NCBI RefSeq assembly: GCF_009792895.1
Contig: NZ_WSSC01000001.1
Coordinates: 806,001 to 870,000, forward strand
DNA length: 64,000 bases
Direction of reading: 5' to 3'
From: Pigmentibacter ruber
Lineage (GTDB): Bacteria; Bdellovibrionota_B; Oligoflexia; Silvanigrellales; Silvanigrellaceae
In this document: piece by piece, positions 8,916 to 16,212 of the stretch
Layout: each line of letters opens with the position of its first letter
Position numbering within the stretch: the first letter of the stretch is position 1
Program-made: the position numbers and the translations under genes
The notes under the pieces: model-generated
The model's database searches: none
Told to the model about the DNA's origin: nothing
Seen by the model: only the letters and a program-made list of their open reading frames with translations

Positions 8916-9926
8916 ATGTTACCGAGTATTTTTTTTATAGTGAATCCTAAATCTAGATCGGGAAATACAGAAAAAATTTGGGATAAAAAAATATTGCCAG
9001 AAGTTTTATCTGTTTTTCCAAACGCTAATTGGAGTTTTACTAATTCTCCTTTAGCAGCTTCTATTTATGCTAACTATGCTAAAAATATTGGGTACGAAAT
9101 TGTTGTCGCTGTTGGTGGTGATGGAACTATCAATGAAATTGTAAATGGACTTTTGGGAAATATTTTAAATCCAGAAATATTGGCAACAGAAAATATAAAA
9201 ATATTTGGAAAACAATTAGAGCTATCATTTAAAAAAAATAATTCAACACCTTTATTAGCCTGTATGCCTTTAGGCACGGGCTGTGATTTTGTTAAAACTA
9301 TTGGCATACCCAAAAATATTAAAAAATCATTAGAAATAATATTAAGACAAAATAGTATAAGTTGTGATGTTGGATTAATTGAATTTAACCAAGAAAGTAT
9401 TCCAAAAAAAAGATATTTTGTTAATATTGGTGGTTGTGGTGCAAATGGACAAACGATCGAAATAATTAAAGATAGAAAAAATAAAATACTAGGTCGAAAA
9501 GGTTCTTTTTTAATAGCTGCTATAAGAACATTATTAAGAAATAAATCTTTTCCTGTTGAAATTTGTTATGATAATAATGAAGTAATTTCAACAGATTTAA
9601 CAGTATTATTTGTTTGTAATGGTAAGTTTTGTGGAGGAGGAATGAAAGTATCTCCTGAAGCTTCTTTGCAAAATGGGAAATTCAAAATAGTTCAAGTTAA
9701 TAAAATGAACTATTTAAAATCTATTTTTATGATGAATCGACTGTACAAAGGCAATTATTCTGGTTTAGAATATGCAATTACTGAAAAAGAAGTTTCTTCT
9801 GTTACAATTAAACCGCAAAATAATGATTTAATTCCTACTGAGTGCGATGGTGAGTTACCAGGATATTTACCAGCAACATTTTCAATTATGCCAAATAGAA
9901 TTTCAATTATTGCAAATATTACTTAA
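8916..9926 (+). CDS. Diacylglycerol kinase family lipid kinase
   Basis: 336 residues of the soluble DAGK_cat family (DgkB/YegS type). The N-terminal nucleotide-binding part has FFIVNPKSRSG (6-16) and the invariant VGGDGTINEIVNG (66-78). A second motif, PLGTGCDFVKTIG, corresponds to GTxNDFAR, with Cys in place of the usual Asn. The C-terminal beta-sandwich includes CNGKFCGGGMKVSPEASLQNG, ending near CDGELPG, as in the family. These enzymes phosphorylate diacylglycerol, phosphatidylglycerol or ceramide-like lipids with ATP at the membrane surface; the substrate cannot be told from sequence. The gene starts two bases after the pyruvate-kinase-like gene, using an AGGAAA site within that gene. It converges with the MazG-like gene over 41 bases. 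Confidence 0.9.
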   Translation: MLPSIFFIVNPKSRSGNTEKIWDKKILPEVLSVFPNANWSFTNSPLAASIYANYAKNIGYEIVVAVGGDGTINEIVNGLLGNILNPEILATENIKIFGKQLELSFKKNNSTPLLACMPLGTGCDFVKTIGIPKNIKKSLEIILRQNSISCDVGLIEFNQESIPKKRYFVNIGGCGANGQTIEIIKDRKNKILGRKGSFLIAAIRTLLRNKSFPVEICYDNNEVISTDLTVLFVCNGKFCGGGMKVSPEASLQNGKFKIVQVNKMNYLKSIFMMNRLYKGNYSGLEYAITEKEVSSVTIKPQNNDLIPTECDGELPGYLPATFSIMPNRISIIANIT

Positions 9927-9967
9927 TTTTTAAATTTTTATTAAATATATTTGTAGTATAGAAAATA

Positions 9968-10309
9968 TTATTCTTTTATTTTACCCATTAAACCTTTTAA
10001 TCTTTTATCTTCAATTTTTTTTAGTTTTATTTGCACAGCTTCTTCTAAGTCTAAATTTCTAGCATTACAGTAATTCATTAGAGCTATAAAGACATCAGCG
10101 GCCTCATCAGGAATTGTTTCATGCGGAGTCAAATTAGAAGGATCTCTCCAAATTTTTTTTTCTAAATTTGCAAGTTCTCCTGCTTCACCACAAAGTTCAA
10201 GACTAAAAAAATTAGGTGGTCTTTCACAAAAAGCATGATTTTGATAAGCATTAAACTCATTTTGAATTAATTTTAAGCCATTTACCTTAGGTTCAATTAA
10301 ACGTTTCAA
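9968..10309 (-). CDS. MazG-like nucleotide pyrophosphohydrolase
   Basis: A small all-alpha protein of 113 residues with the MazG motif pair: ELCGEAGEL (38-46, the E-x-x-E helix) and DEAADVFIALM (68-78, the E-x-x-D helix). These acidic residues bind magnesium and hydrolyse the pyrophosphate of (d)NTPs. It is single-domain, like short MazG/RS21-C6 proteins, so a house-cleaning role is more likely than the (p)ppGpp-linked role of long MazG. The start is a TTG at 10309 preceded by AAGGAG seven bases upstream; no ATG lies in the N-terminal region, so the TTG is well supported. It is divergent from the chemotaxis operon. Confidence 0.85.
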   Translation of the reverse strand: MKRLIEPKVNGLKLIQNEFNAYQNHAFCERPPNFFSLELCGEAGELANLEKKIWRDPSNLTPHETIPDEAADVFIALMNYCNARNLDLEEAVQIKLKKIEDKRLKGLMGKIKE

Positions 10310-10374
10310 AGCTTACTCCTTATTCCTGTCAAGAAAATATTTCATAGGATACTTTTGCCTATCTTAAATTTCTT

Positions 10375-10380
10375 TATAAT
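10375..10380 (+). promoter_or_regulatory. Candidate -10 box for the chemotaxis transducer operon
   Basis: A perfect TATAAT lies 45 bases before the start of the first transducer gene in the 115-bp divergent region. The nearest -35-like hexamer (TTGCCT, 10355-10360) gives a short 14-base spacer, so the box may be used with an activator or by chance. Confidence 0.3.
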
Positions 10381-10424
10381 CTTAGATTTCCGATGAATCT
10401 TAAGCCAAAGCAAAATGTCTTGCT

Positions 10425-11519
10425 ATGGGTAAGAAAGATAATAAAATGTTATTCTTTTTGCAAAGAATTTCTGCAAAAAATAAACTATGGATAGCAACAA
10501 TTATTCACATTTTAGTTTGTGCTAGTTTATCCATAGGAATAATATACTTTGATAAATTTACAGGTAACAATCTATATATAGCTATTTCTATAGTTTGCTT
10601 TATTACATTAATATTTATAATATTAAGTAAATATTTGCTTTATAAATTTGTTAAATCAATAAAAAATGGATTAACTTATACATCAACCCATTGTGTTCAA
10701 GGTGATCAACAATTAAATGATTTAAAAAATAATTTATCACAATTTATTTCTGTTACTGGAAGTGAATTGGATGAATTAACTACAAATGCAAAACTTATGC
10801 AAGATATTGCTCTAATGTTTGTTGAAACAACAAGAAATTCAGAAGTTTGTAAAGAAATGTCAGATAAGGTTACTAGAGATGTAAATGAAGGAAATGAAAT
10901 TATGGAAAAAATGGTTGAATCCATTTTAACTATTGAAAAAGCGAAAGACGGTTTAAGTGAAATATCTAATTTAATTCAACAGATCAGTAATGATACTTCT
11001 ACCATCCATACCATTGTTTCTACTACAGAACTATTGTCATTAAATGCATCGATTGAAGCTGCTAAAGCAGGACAAACAGGAAAAGGATTCTCTGTTGTAG
11101 CTGAAGAGGTAGGTAATTTAGCAAAGCATAGCGGAGTCGAAGCTAATGAAATAGAAAATATTGTAGTAAAAAGTCAAAAACAAATTCAAGAAATTATTCA
11201 AGCAAATCAATCACGAGTTGAGGTAGGTAAAGTATCTAGTAATAATGCTTTGACTTTATTTTCTGAAATTAAAAAGGAAATGTTTGGTATTTCGAGTCGT
11301 TCAGAAAATATACGGGCAGCTACTTGGGAACAAAAGGTAGGACTTGATCATATGACTGAATCTAATGTGGAAATTAGAAATATATTAAAGAAAAATATAA
11401 CAGATACAGTTAATTTAATAAGAATTCATGATGTTAATTATAAAAACTTTCAAAATATAAAAGAAGTAGCAAAAGTTTTGAGTGAATATTGGACCGGAGA
11501 AAAAGTAAATGAAAACTAG
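10425..11519 (+). CDS. Methyl-accepting chemotaxis protein without sensor or HAMP domain
   Basis: 364 residues. Two membrane helices (about 21-42 and 50-72) are joined by a loop of only some eight residues, so there is no periplasmic ligand domain. A cytoplasmic coiled-coil signalling region follows directly, and I see no HAMP motif. The hairpin tip is at about 200-243: TTELLSLNASIEAAKAGQTGKGFSVVAEEVGNLAKHSG is shown here only by its key parts, NASIEAAKAG and GKGFSVVAEEV. Compared with canonical E-A-A-R-A-G-E, the tip carries Lys for Arg and Gln for Glu. Transducers of this sort pass signals to CheA/CheW from a partner or from the membrane state. The start ATG 10425 has no clear ribosome site, and an in-frame ATG at 10446 is an alternative. 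The stop overlaps the next transducer gene by 11 bases, so the two are translationally coupled. Confidence 0.88.
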   Translation: MGKKDNKMLFFLQRISAKNKLWIATIIHILVCASLSIGIIYFDKFTGNNLYIAISIVCFITLIFIILSKYLLYKFVKSIKNGLTYTSTHCVQGDQQLNDLKNNLSQFISVTGSELDELTTNAKLMQDIALMFVETTRNSEVCKEMSDKVTRDVNEGNEIMEKMVESILTIEKAKDGLSEISNLIQQISNDTSTIHTIVSTTELLSLNASIEAAKAGQTGKGFSVVAEEVGNLAKHSGVEANEIENIVVKSQKQIQEIIQANQSRVEVGKVSSNNALTLFSEIKKEMFGISSRSENIRAATWEQKVGLDHMTESNVEIRNILKKNITDTVNLIRIHDVNYKNFQNIKEVAKVLSEYWTGEKVNEN

Positions 11520-12651
11520 TGAAGAAGAAAAAAATTATGATTATTCAGGTTTGAAAAGTAAGCTATTATATCTTCATTTTTTTTCTATTTTTTTTCTATT
11601 TTTAGGAACTTTAGCAATTGTATATTTTTTTGGGACAGGGAAATTAAATTTAATTAAGTATGCTATTTTTATGTGTATTGTATTAGTGTTTTTTCAAACA
11701 ACAATTTCTATGTATTTAAGAATGATTGAAAAAAAATCTTTTATGGTGGGATTGCTTTTTCAAAAATATATAGAAAAAAGTCAAGAAACAATTGATGAAT
11801 TTATTTATCCAAAAAAAAATATCTTGAATTCTTTTAATAAGCAGTATGACATGACAAATCAAAATGCTGCAGCTTTAGCTCAAATTATTCAAATGATTAG
11901 TAAAACAATTGAACAAATTAATGATTGTAAAGCTATTACACAGGTAACAGAAAATAGATTACAAAATGGTGCTTCCATAATGGAAAAATTAGGAGATTCC
12001 ATCGAAATTATTAAAAGTGTAACAGCTGATATGGATAAAATGTTAGAAATTATTAATCAAATAATTCTAAAATCTATTGTAATTACAGATATTGTAGCAA
12101 AAACTGAATTACTAGCTATGAATGCTTCTATAGAAGCAGCACGAGCTGGTGATCATGGAAAGGGTTTTTCTGTTGTTTCTGAAGAAGTAGAATCTTTAGC
12201 CAGAACGAGTGGTAAATCAGCTAAACAAATTAAAGATCTGTTAAATGAAAGTTCAATTAAAGTGACACTAATGATTCGGGCTATGAATGAAAGAATTAAA
12301 GAAGGTGAAATTGTTAGTAAACGTGCACTTGATGCTTTTAAAAGAATTACAGAAGGTGTGAATTTACTAAAAGAACAAATAAATATTATTTCTGAAGGGA
12401 CAGAAATGCAAAGAGGACATATTAAAAATATGGAAGATACAATGCTAAAAATCAAAAATGACACTGCAAATAATAAGAATACTATTGAAAATGGAAATGA
12501 AATAATAAATAAATTAACAGAAATTAATCGGCTTTTAATGGAATGTTCTGTTAATTCTCAAAAGGCTTTTTCAGGAGATACAGGTATAATATTTATGGAG
12601 AGTAATAAAGGAAATGAAGTTAGGAGAACTTTAAAAAGTATGGGATTTTAA
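11509..12651 (+). CDS. Second methyl-accepting chemotaxis protein without sensor domain
   Basis: 380 residues with the same plan as the preceding protein: two membrane helices (about 19-41 and 49-70) separated by a short loop, then a coiled-coil signalling domain. The tip (about 198-241) reads KTELLAMNASIEAARAGD and GKGFSVVSEEV, closer to the standard transducer sequence than its neighbour. The two are paralogues and their overlapping reading frames suggest that they are made in fixed ratio, perhaps as a mixed receptor. No cheA, cheW, cheR or cheB is in the window. The gene ends four bases from the end of the convergent periplasmic binding protein gene, a possible signal supplier. Confidence 0.88.
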   Translation: MKTSEEEKNYDYSGLKSKLLYLHFFSIFFLFLGTLAIVYFFGTGKLNLIKYAIFMCIVLVFFQTTISMYLRMIEKKSFMVGLLFQKYIEKSQETIDEFIYPKKNILNSFNKQYDMTNQNAAALAQIIQMISKTIEQINDCKAITQVTENRLQNGASIMEKLGDSIEIIKSVTADMDKMLEIINQIILKSIVITDIVAKTELLAMNASIEAARAGDHGKGFSVVSEEVESLARTSGKSAKQIKDLLNESSIKVTLMIRAMNERIKEGEIVSKRALDAFKRITEGVNLLKEQINIISEGTEMQRGHIKNMEDTMLKIKNDTANNKNTIENGNEIINKLTEINRLLMECSVNSQKAFSGDTGIIFMESNKGNEVRRTLKSMGF

Positions 12652-12655
12652 ATTG

Positions 12656-13705
12656 TTACTTTCCAAACCAAATTTTTAAGTAAGCACGTTCATATCCTAA
12701 ATTTTTATCAATTTCTTCTTCCGCATATTTATCTAACAATTCTTTGGTAACTAAAATTGGTTTTGTAATAAAACCACTTGGATTTTTTCCGGCAAATGCT
12801 CTGTTCAATTCATCAGCCAATTGCCACGCTTGTAATCCAATAGGCTCTGCTACAGTAGCTACTTGACAAGAATGCCCTGAACGAATTCGACTAAATGCTT
12901 TTGTAGAGCCATCACCTGCCGAAATATTTATTATATCTTTCCGATTTAATTCTTTTAAAGGAATAATAATATGATCAAAATAAAGGTCATTAATTGCTAG
13001 AGTATAATTCCATTTTTTTCCGTATTTTTTTTGTAGTTGATAAGCGACTTCAGAAATTCTAAGATCAGCATCACTAAGGGGAAGATTTTCATAAGCCAAT
13101 AATGAGCAAGTTGAACATTTTGATAAAACTTCCCGCATTTTTTCAGCTTTAGAAACTGAGATAGTAGAAAGCTTATCATATAAGATAACAACTCCAGCTT
13201 TTTGATTGCTTTTTTTAACTACAAAATCAGCAGCAATTGTGGCAACGTCTGAAGGATTGGTCGTTATATTTACAAATAAATTTTTGTCCCTTAATTCTGG
13301 TCCAGAATGCCATCCAGCAAAGACTATTCTATTTTTAAATCTATCAATAATTTCTTTATATGGTTCAGGATGAAATCCTCCTAAAATAATCGCATCGGGA
13401 TTTTGAATAATTGCTTGGAGGAATTCTTTTTCTATATTTTCAAATCCTTTCCCATCAATAAAATCAATCTCCCATTTCAGATGTTTTCCTGCTTTTTGAA
13501 AATCTTTAAAAACTTCTGCTATACTTGAATTTTTAAAATCATGTGAAATGAAAATTATTTTTTTGTTTGTTTGCGCTTTAGGTCCAGTAGTAGGCCCTTC
13601 CCAAGAGAAAATTGTTGTTTGATAAAGAAAAATGAGAATAAAAAAGAATAATTTAAATAATTTAAATAATTTAAATATTTTAAAAGAAGATTTATAATTT
13701 GGCAT
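12656..13705 (-). CDS. Periplasmic sugar-binding-type protein (Peripla_BP_4 / LacI-like)
   Basis: 349 residues. An unusually long basic-hydrophobic N-terminus (FKLFKLFKLF then FFILIFLYQTTIFS) acts as a signal peptide; the mature protein begins near SWEGPTTGP. The rest is the two-lobed fold of ribose/LuxP-type binding proteins: KKIIFISHDF at the start of lobe one, NPDAIILGGF, NITTNPSDVATIAADFV, then AGVVILYD at the start of lobe two and NISAGDGSTKAFSRIRSG near the end. No ABC permease or ATPase accompanies it. Together with the convergent chemotaxis transducer genes it may serve as a sensing rather than uptake protein. Start ATG 13705 has AAAGGAA upstream and a good sigma-70-like promoter further up. 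Confidence 0.82.
   Translation of the reverse strand: MPNYKSSFKIFKLFKLFKLFFFILIFLYQTTIFSWEGPTTGPKAQTNKKIIFISHDFKNSSIAEVFKDFQKAGKHLKWEIDFIDGKGFENIEKEFLQAIIQNPDAIILGGFHPEPYKEIIDRFKNRIVFAGWHSGPELRDKNLFVNITTNPSDVATIAADFVVKKSNQKAGVVILYDKLSTISVSKAEKMREVLSKCSTCSLLAYENLPLSDADLRISEVAYQLQKKYGKKWNYTLAINDLYFDHIIIPLKELNRKDIINISAGDGSTKAFSRIRSGHSCQVATVAEPIGLQAWQLADELNRAFAGKNPSGFITKPILVTKELLDKYAEEEIDKNLGYERAYLKIWFGK
13651..13677. repeat. Three tandem copies of a 9-bp unit inside the signal peptide
   Basis: ATTTAAATA is repeated exactly three times (13651-13659, 13660-13668, 13669-13677) and encodes the FKL/LFK repeats of the binding protein's signal peptide. Because nine bases are three codons, copy-number change would lengthen or shorten the signal peptide without shifting the frame. 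Confidence 0.85.
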
Positions 13706-13776
13706 AAAATTTCCTTTATCGTCATTCTTGTTCTTCTAATTGAATTTAGATAATAAGAAAGTGACTTACTCTAAAT

Positions 13777-13806
13777 AGTATAGAAAATTATAAAGCTTTT
13801 TGCCAA
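13777..13806 (-). promoter_or_regulatory. Sigma-70-like promoter of the periplasmic binding protein gene
   Basis: On the minus strand TTGGCA (complement at 13801-13806) and TATACT (complement at 13777-13782) are separated by 18 bases. The -10 box lies about 70 bases before the ATG at 13705. The two hexamers match the consensus at five of six positions each. The site lies in the gap after the small 87-residue gene, so the binding protein can be transcribed separately from it. Confidence 0.55.
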
Positions 13807-13820
13807 GGATAAGGAAAGGT

Positions 13821-14084
13821 TTATAATGCGGCTTCTTTTTTATTCTTCATTTCAACTAAAGGAATATCTTCAGCTGACTCCATGGATTCAACAACTTTCA
13901 TTTTAAATCCATCTTCCATTTCAAAACTTTCTGCCATTAAATCGAGGATTTTTTGAGTTGCTTCTTTACTTATTTTTGCAGCATTTTCATCATAACAAGA
14001 AATAATTTCAATTTGCGCACCTTCTGGAGATTCGCACAAAAGAGTAAATTTTTTTCTAACAACGCCAGTGAAAAAACTAGACAT
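13821..14084 (-). CDS. Small protein of unknown function (87 residues)
   Basis: An 87-residue soluble protein with no signal peptide, membrane segment or motif that I recognise. It has an N-terminal part with strand-like alternation (FTGVVRKKFTLLCESPEGAQIEIISCY), a central helix (AAKISKEATQKILDLMAESFE) and an acidic C-terminal stretch rich in Glu and Met. It contains two Cys (one in LLCES, one in IISCY). The start ATG at 14084 is well supported by AAAGGAG eight bases upstream. It follows the glycine-rich lipoprotein gene after 18 bases on the same strand, so the two are likely one operon, which suggests an envelope-related partner role. No function is assigned. Confidence 0.7.
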   Translation of the reverse strand: MSSFFTGVVRKKFTLLCESPEGAQIEIISCYDENAAKISKEATQKILDLMAESFEMEDGFKMKVVESMESAEDIPLVEMKNKKEAAL

Positions 14085-14102
14085 AATAAAAACTCCTTTT
14101 AA

Positions 14103-14861
14103 TTATTTTTTCTTTTTAAAAAATCCACCTGATTTTTTACTTGTTGAGGATGAGTCACTTCCGCCAGAGAAAAAACCTTTTTTCTTTGGTTTAGAGTCAT
14201 CGGTTTGAGCAGTAGAACGTGAGGAAAAAAATCCTTTTTTTGTTGGAGATTGTTTGTATTGGCTTTCATATTTTTTATTTAGTTCATCTGGAGTTTTTCC
14301 GGAAACTCCGCCAGTGACTAATCCACCTGAGCTGTTTGAAGCTGGAGGAGGCAAATAGTATGCAGGAGGAGCATATCTAGGCTGCATAGCATTTGAAACC
14401 GCGTTTCCAACTAAGGCTCCCATTAAAAAAGGCGCCCAAGAACTTCCACCACTGGCACTGCTTCCAGAAGAAGATTCGCCGCCTCCTGAATTTTGATTAG
14501 TGGATGCAACTAAATCTATTTTATATCCCTGAGTCATTTCTAAAACAGGGGTGCAATTTCCATCTGCTTTATTAAAATTGAGTTTAGCAGATTCTCCTGA
14601 GCTTCCTTGTGCATTAGCAACTTGTGCCATTTGAATATTTTTTACATTCAATGGATTTGGTAGATTTTTGTTATCATTTCCTGCACCATGAAAAATTGTA
14701 TATTTACCCTGATTTTCATTGTATGAAACCTTAAAAACACTAACAGCTGCAGTTGGACATGAAGCTGCAGAGAGTACATTTTTATCTGGTGGTGTGGAAT
14801 GATCTATACAACTAGTAACTATAAAAGAAGAAAATGCTATTAATGGAATAACTTGTTTCAT
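14103..14861 (-). CDS. Glycine/serine-rich lipoprotein with KKGFF repeats
   Basis: 252 residues. The N-terminus MKQVIPLIAFSSFIVTSC is a lipoprotein signal peptide with lipobox V-T-S-C (Cys18). The mature protein has a moderately conserved-looking domain with three further Cys-containing segments (AASC, GNC), then a serine/glycine linker (about 124-140), a short hydrophobic segment WAPFLMGALVGNAVSNAM (about 141-158), a proline/tyrosine-rich patch, and a C-terminal tail with three KKGFF-like units (KKGFFSS, KKKGFFSG, KSGGFFKKKK). The basic aromatic tail resembles a peptidoglycan- or membrane-contact tail, but this is speculative. I do not recognise the family. Start ATG 14861 has AAAGGAA upstream. 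Confidence 0.7.
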   Translation of the reverse strand: MKQVIPLIAFSSFIVTSCIDHSTPPDKNVLSAASCPTAAVSVFKVSYNENQGKYTIFHGAGNDNKNLPNPLNVKNIQMAQVANAQGSSGESAKLNFNKADGNCTPVLEMTQGYKIDLVASTNQNSGGGESSSGSSASGGSSWAPFLMGALVGNAVSNAMQPRYAPPAYYLPPPASNSSGGLVTGGVSGKTPDELNKKYESQYKQSPTKKGFFSSRSTAQTDDSKPKKKGFFSGGSDSSSTSKKSGGFFKKKK

Positions 14862-14882
14862 GGAATTTCCTTTTCATTTTAA

Positions 14883-14924
14883 ACCAAATCTATTTGAAAA
14901 TAAAAAGTTTCACAATGATTTGGT
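14883..14924. promoter_or_regulatory. 8-bp inverted repeat framing a possible promoter of the lipoprotein gene
   Basis: ACCAAATC (14883-14890) and GATTTGGT (14917-14924) are exact complements, 26 bases apart, just upstream of the lipoprotein gene. On the minus strand the hexamers TTGTGA and TAGATT with a 17-base spacer fall between and into the two arms, so the arms could be an operator for a dimeric regulator. The promoter match is weak. Confidence 0.3.
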
Positions 14925-15123
14925 ATATTTGAACGAAAAAAAGGAAAAATTAATCTCTCTTTTAACTCATTCAAGTTTCCTAACATCGCATCATAATATG
15001 GGTTTCTTTTTTTTATTGTCAATCTTTTAATAGAAAATTTTACGGAATTCATTAGAGAAAAAATAACTTGTTTTTATTTTTAGCTATTTATAAATAACTC
15101 GTTATATATTTAAATATTTACAT

Positions 15124-15153
15124 TTGGGGTAACAAATTATTTTACTACCCCAA
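15124..15153 (-). terminator. Hairpin downstream of malate dehydrogenase gene
   Basis: TTGGGGTA (15124-15131) and TACCCCAA (15146-15153) form a perfect 8-bp stem with a 14-base loop, starting eight bases after the stop of mdh on the minus strand. It is the most G+C-rich patch of the surrounding 300 bases. There is no long T run after it, so termination is plausible but not certain. Confidence 0.5.
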
Positions 15154-15160
15154 TAAAGTA

Positions 15161-16108
15161 TTAATTAATACTATTTAAAGCTATTTTTCTAACTTCTAGG
15201 TAAGCTGTGTGGGCTGCTTTTAATGCAGCATTTTCTTCTGGAGAAAGATCAATTTCAAATACTTTTTCAGCACCTTTATTTGTTAACTTAACAGGTACAC
15301 ATAAACAAGCACCTTCAGAAATTCCATATTCACCTTTTAGTTCGACAGAACATGGGAGAATTCTTCCTTGATTTAATACTATACTTTCGATCATAGCTGT
15401 TACACCAAAACCTGGAGCGACCCATGCTGAAGTACCAATAAGTTCTGTTAACTCAGCACCACCACGTTTTGTGCGACTTACAATATCAGAAATTTGATCT
15501 GCAGTTAATAATTTATTTAAAGGTACACCACCAACTGTTGCAGTGCTAGTTACAGGTACCATATCCTTATCTGTATGCGCGCCAATTACGATAGCAGAAA
15601 CATCTTTAATATGAACATTAAGTGCACGAGAAATATTACTTCTAAAACGAGATGAATCTAATACACCAGACATTCCAATAACTCTTTCGCGAGGGAAGTT
15701 TGTTACTTTTTGTGCCACAGTCAGCATAGCATCAAGAGGATTTGAAACTAAAATTAACACACAATTTGGAGCATATTTTTTTACATTTTCACAAACTGAT
15801 TTTACAATTCCAGCGTTGATACCAACGAGTTCTTCTCTTGTTTGTCCTGGTTTGCGTGGAACTCCTGCCGTAACAACTACAATGTCAGAATCTTGCATAA
15901 AAGAAGAATCATCTGTTGCAGTAAAGGACGCATTAAAACCTGCAAATGCACCGCCTTGTGCTAAATCTAAAGCTCTACCTTGTGCCACATTGGGTTTTAA
16001 ATCAATTAAAACAAGGTCTCCAAGTTCTTTCTGTGCACACCATTGAACAACCGCAGCTCCAACATTTCCACCCGAACCAACAACAGTAATCTTAGGTCTT
16101 TTTAGCAT
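15161..16108 (-). CDS. mdh: Malate dehydrogenase
   Basis: 315 residues of the LDH-like malate dehydrogenase family. The NAD-binding motif GSGGNVGAA is at 11-19, and the substrate loop has VPRKPGQTREE with Arg85 (malate-selecting) and Arg91. VSNPLD carries Asn123, LDSSRFR carries Arg154, and the catalytic His178 is in IGAHTDKDMVP. The enzyme interconverts malate and oxaloacetate with NAD+ in the citric acid cycle. The histidine motif has one extra residue compared with the common GGHGDTMVP. Start ATG 16108 has a GGGGAG site. It lies after ubiE on the same strand with about 100 bases between, so it probably has its own promoter. Confidence 0.93.
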   Translation of the reverse strand: MLKRPKITVVGSGGNVGAAVVQWCAQKELGDLVLIDLKPNVAQGRALDLAQGGAFAGFNASFTATDDSSFMQDSDIVVVTAGVPRKPGQTREELVGINAGIVKSVCENVKKYAPNCVLILVSNPLDAMLTVAQKVTNFPRERVIGMSGVLDSSRFRSNISRALNVHIKDVSAIVIGAHTDKDMVPVTSTATVGGVPLNKLLTADQISDIVSRTKRGGAELTELIGTSAWVAPGFGVTAMIESIVLNQGRILPCSVELKGEYGISEGACLCVPVKLTNKGAEKVFEIDLSPEENAALKAAHTAYLEVRKIALNSIN

Positions 16109-16174
16109 ATTAAAACTCCCCTAATAAAGAAACAACAATAACTTAATAACAGAATAACATGTAAAAGGATCATG

Positions 16175-16198
16175 CTTGTTTTTGTATTATAAAACAAG
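16175..16198 (-). terminator. Hairpin between ubiE and mdh
   Basis: CTTGTTTT (16175-16182) pairs perfectly with AAAACAAG (16191-16198) over an eight-base loop. It lies 15 bases after the ubiE stop on the minus strand and before mdh. It lacks a following T run and could equally be a leader structure of mdh. Confidence 0.35.
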
Positions 16199-16212
16199 AA
16201 GACAGAGTTCTT

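Noticed and set aside
12153-12464. Antisense open frame inside the second transducer gene
   Set aside because: It is a low-complexity mirror of the coding strand, has no ribosome site and no family resemblance.
14862-15123. tRNA or small RNA gene in the 299-base gap before the lipoprotein
   Set aside because: No cloverleaf or conserved RNA motif is visible; the gap is AT-rich and accounted for by the promoter region of the lipoprotein gene and the mdh terminator.
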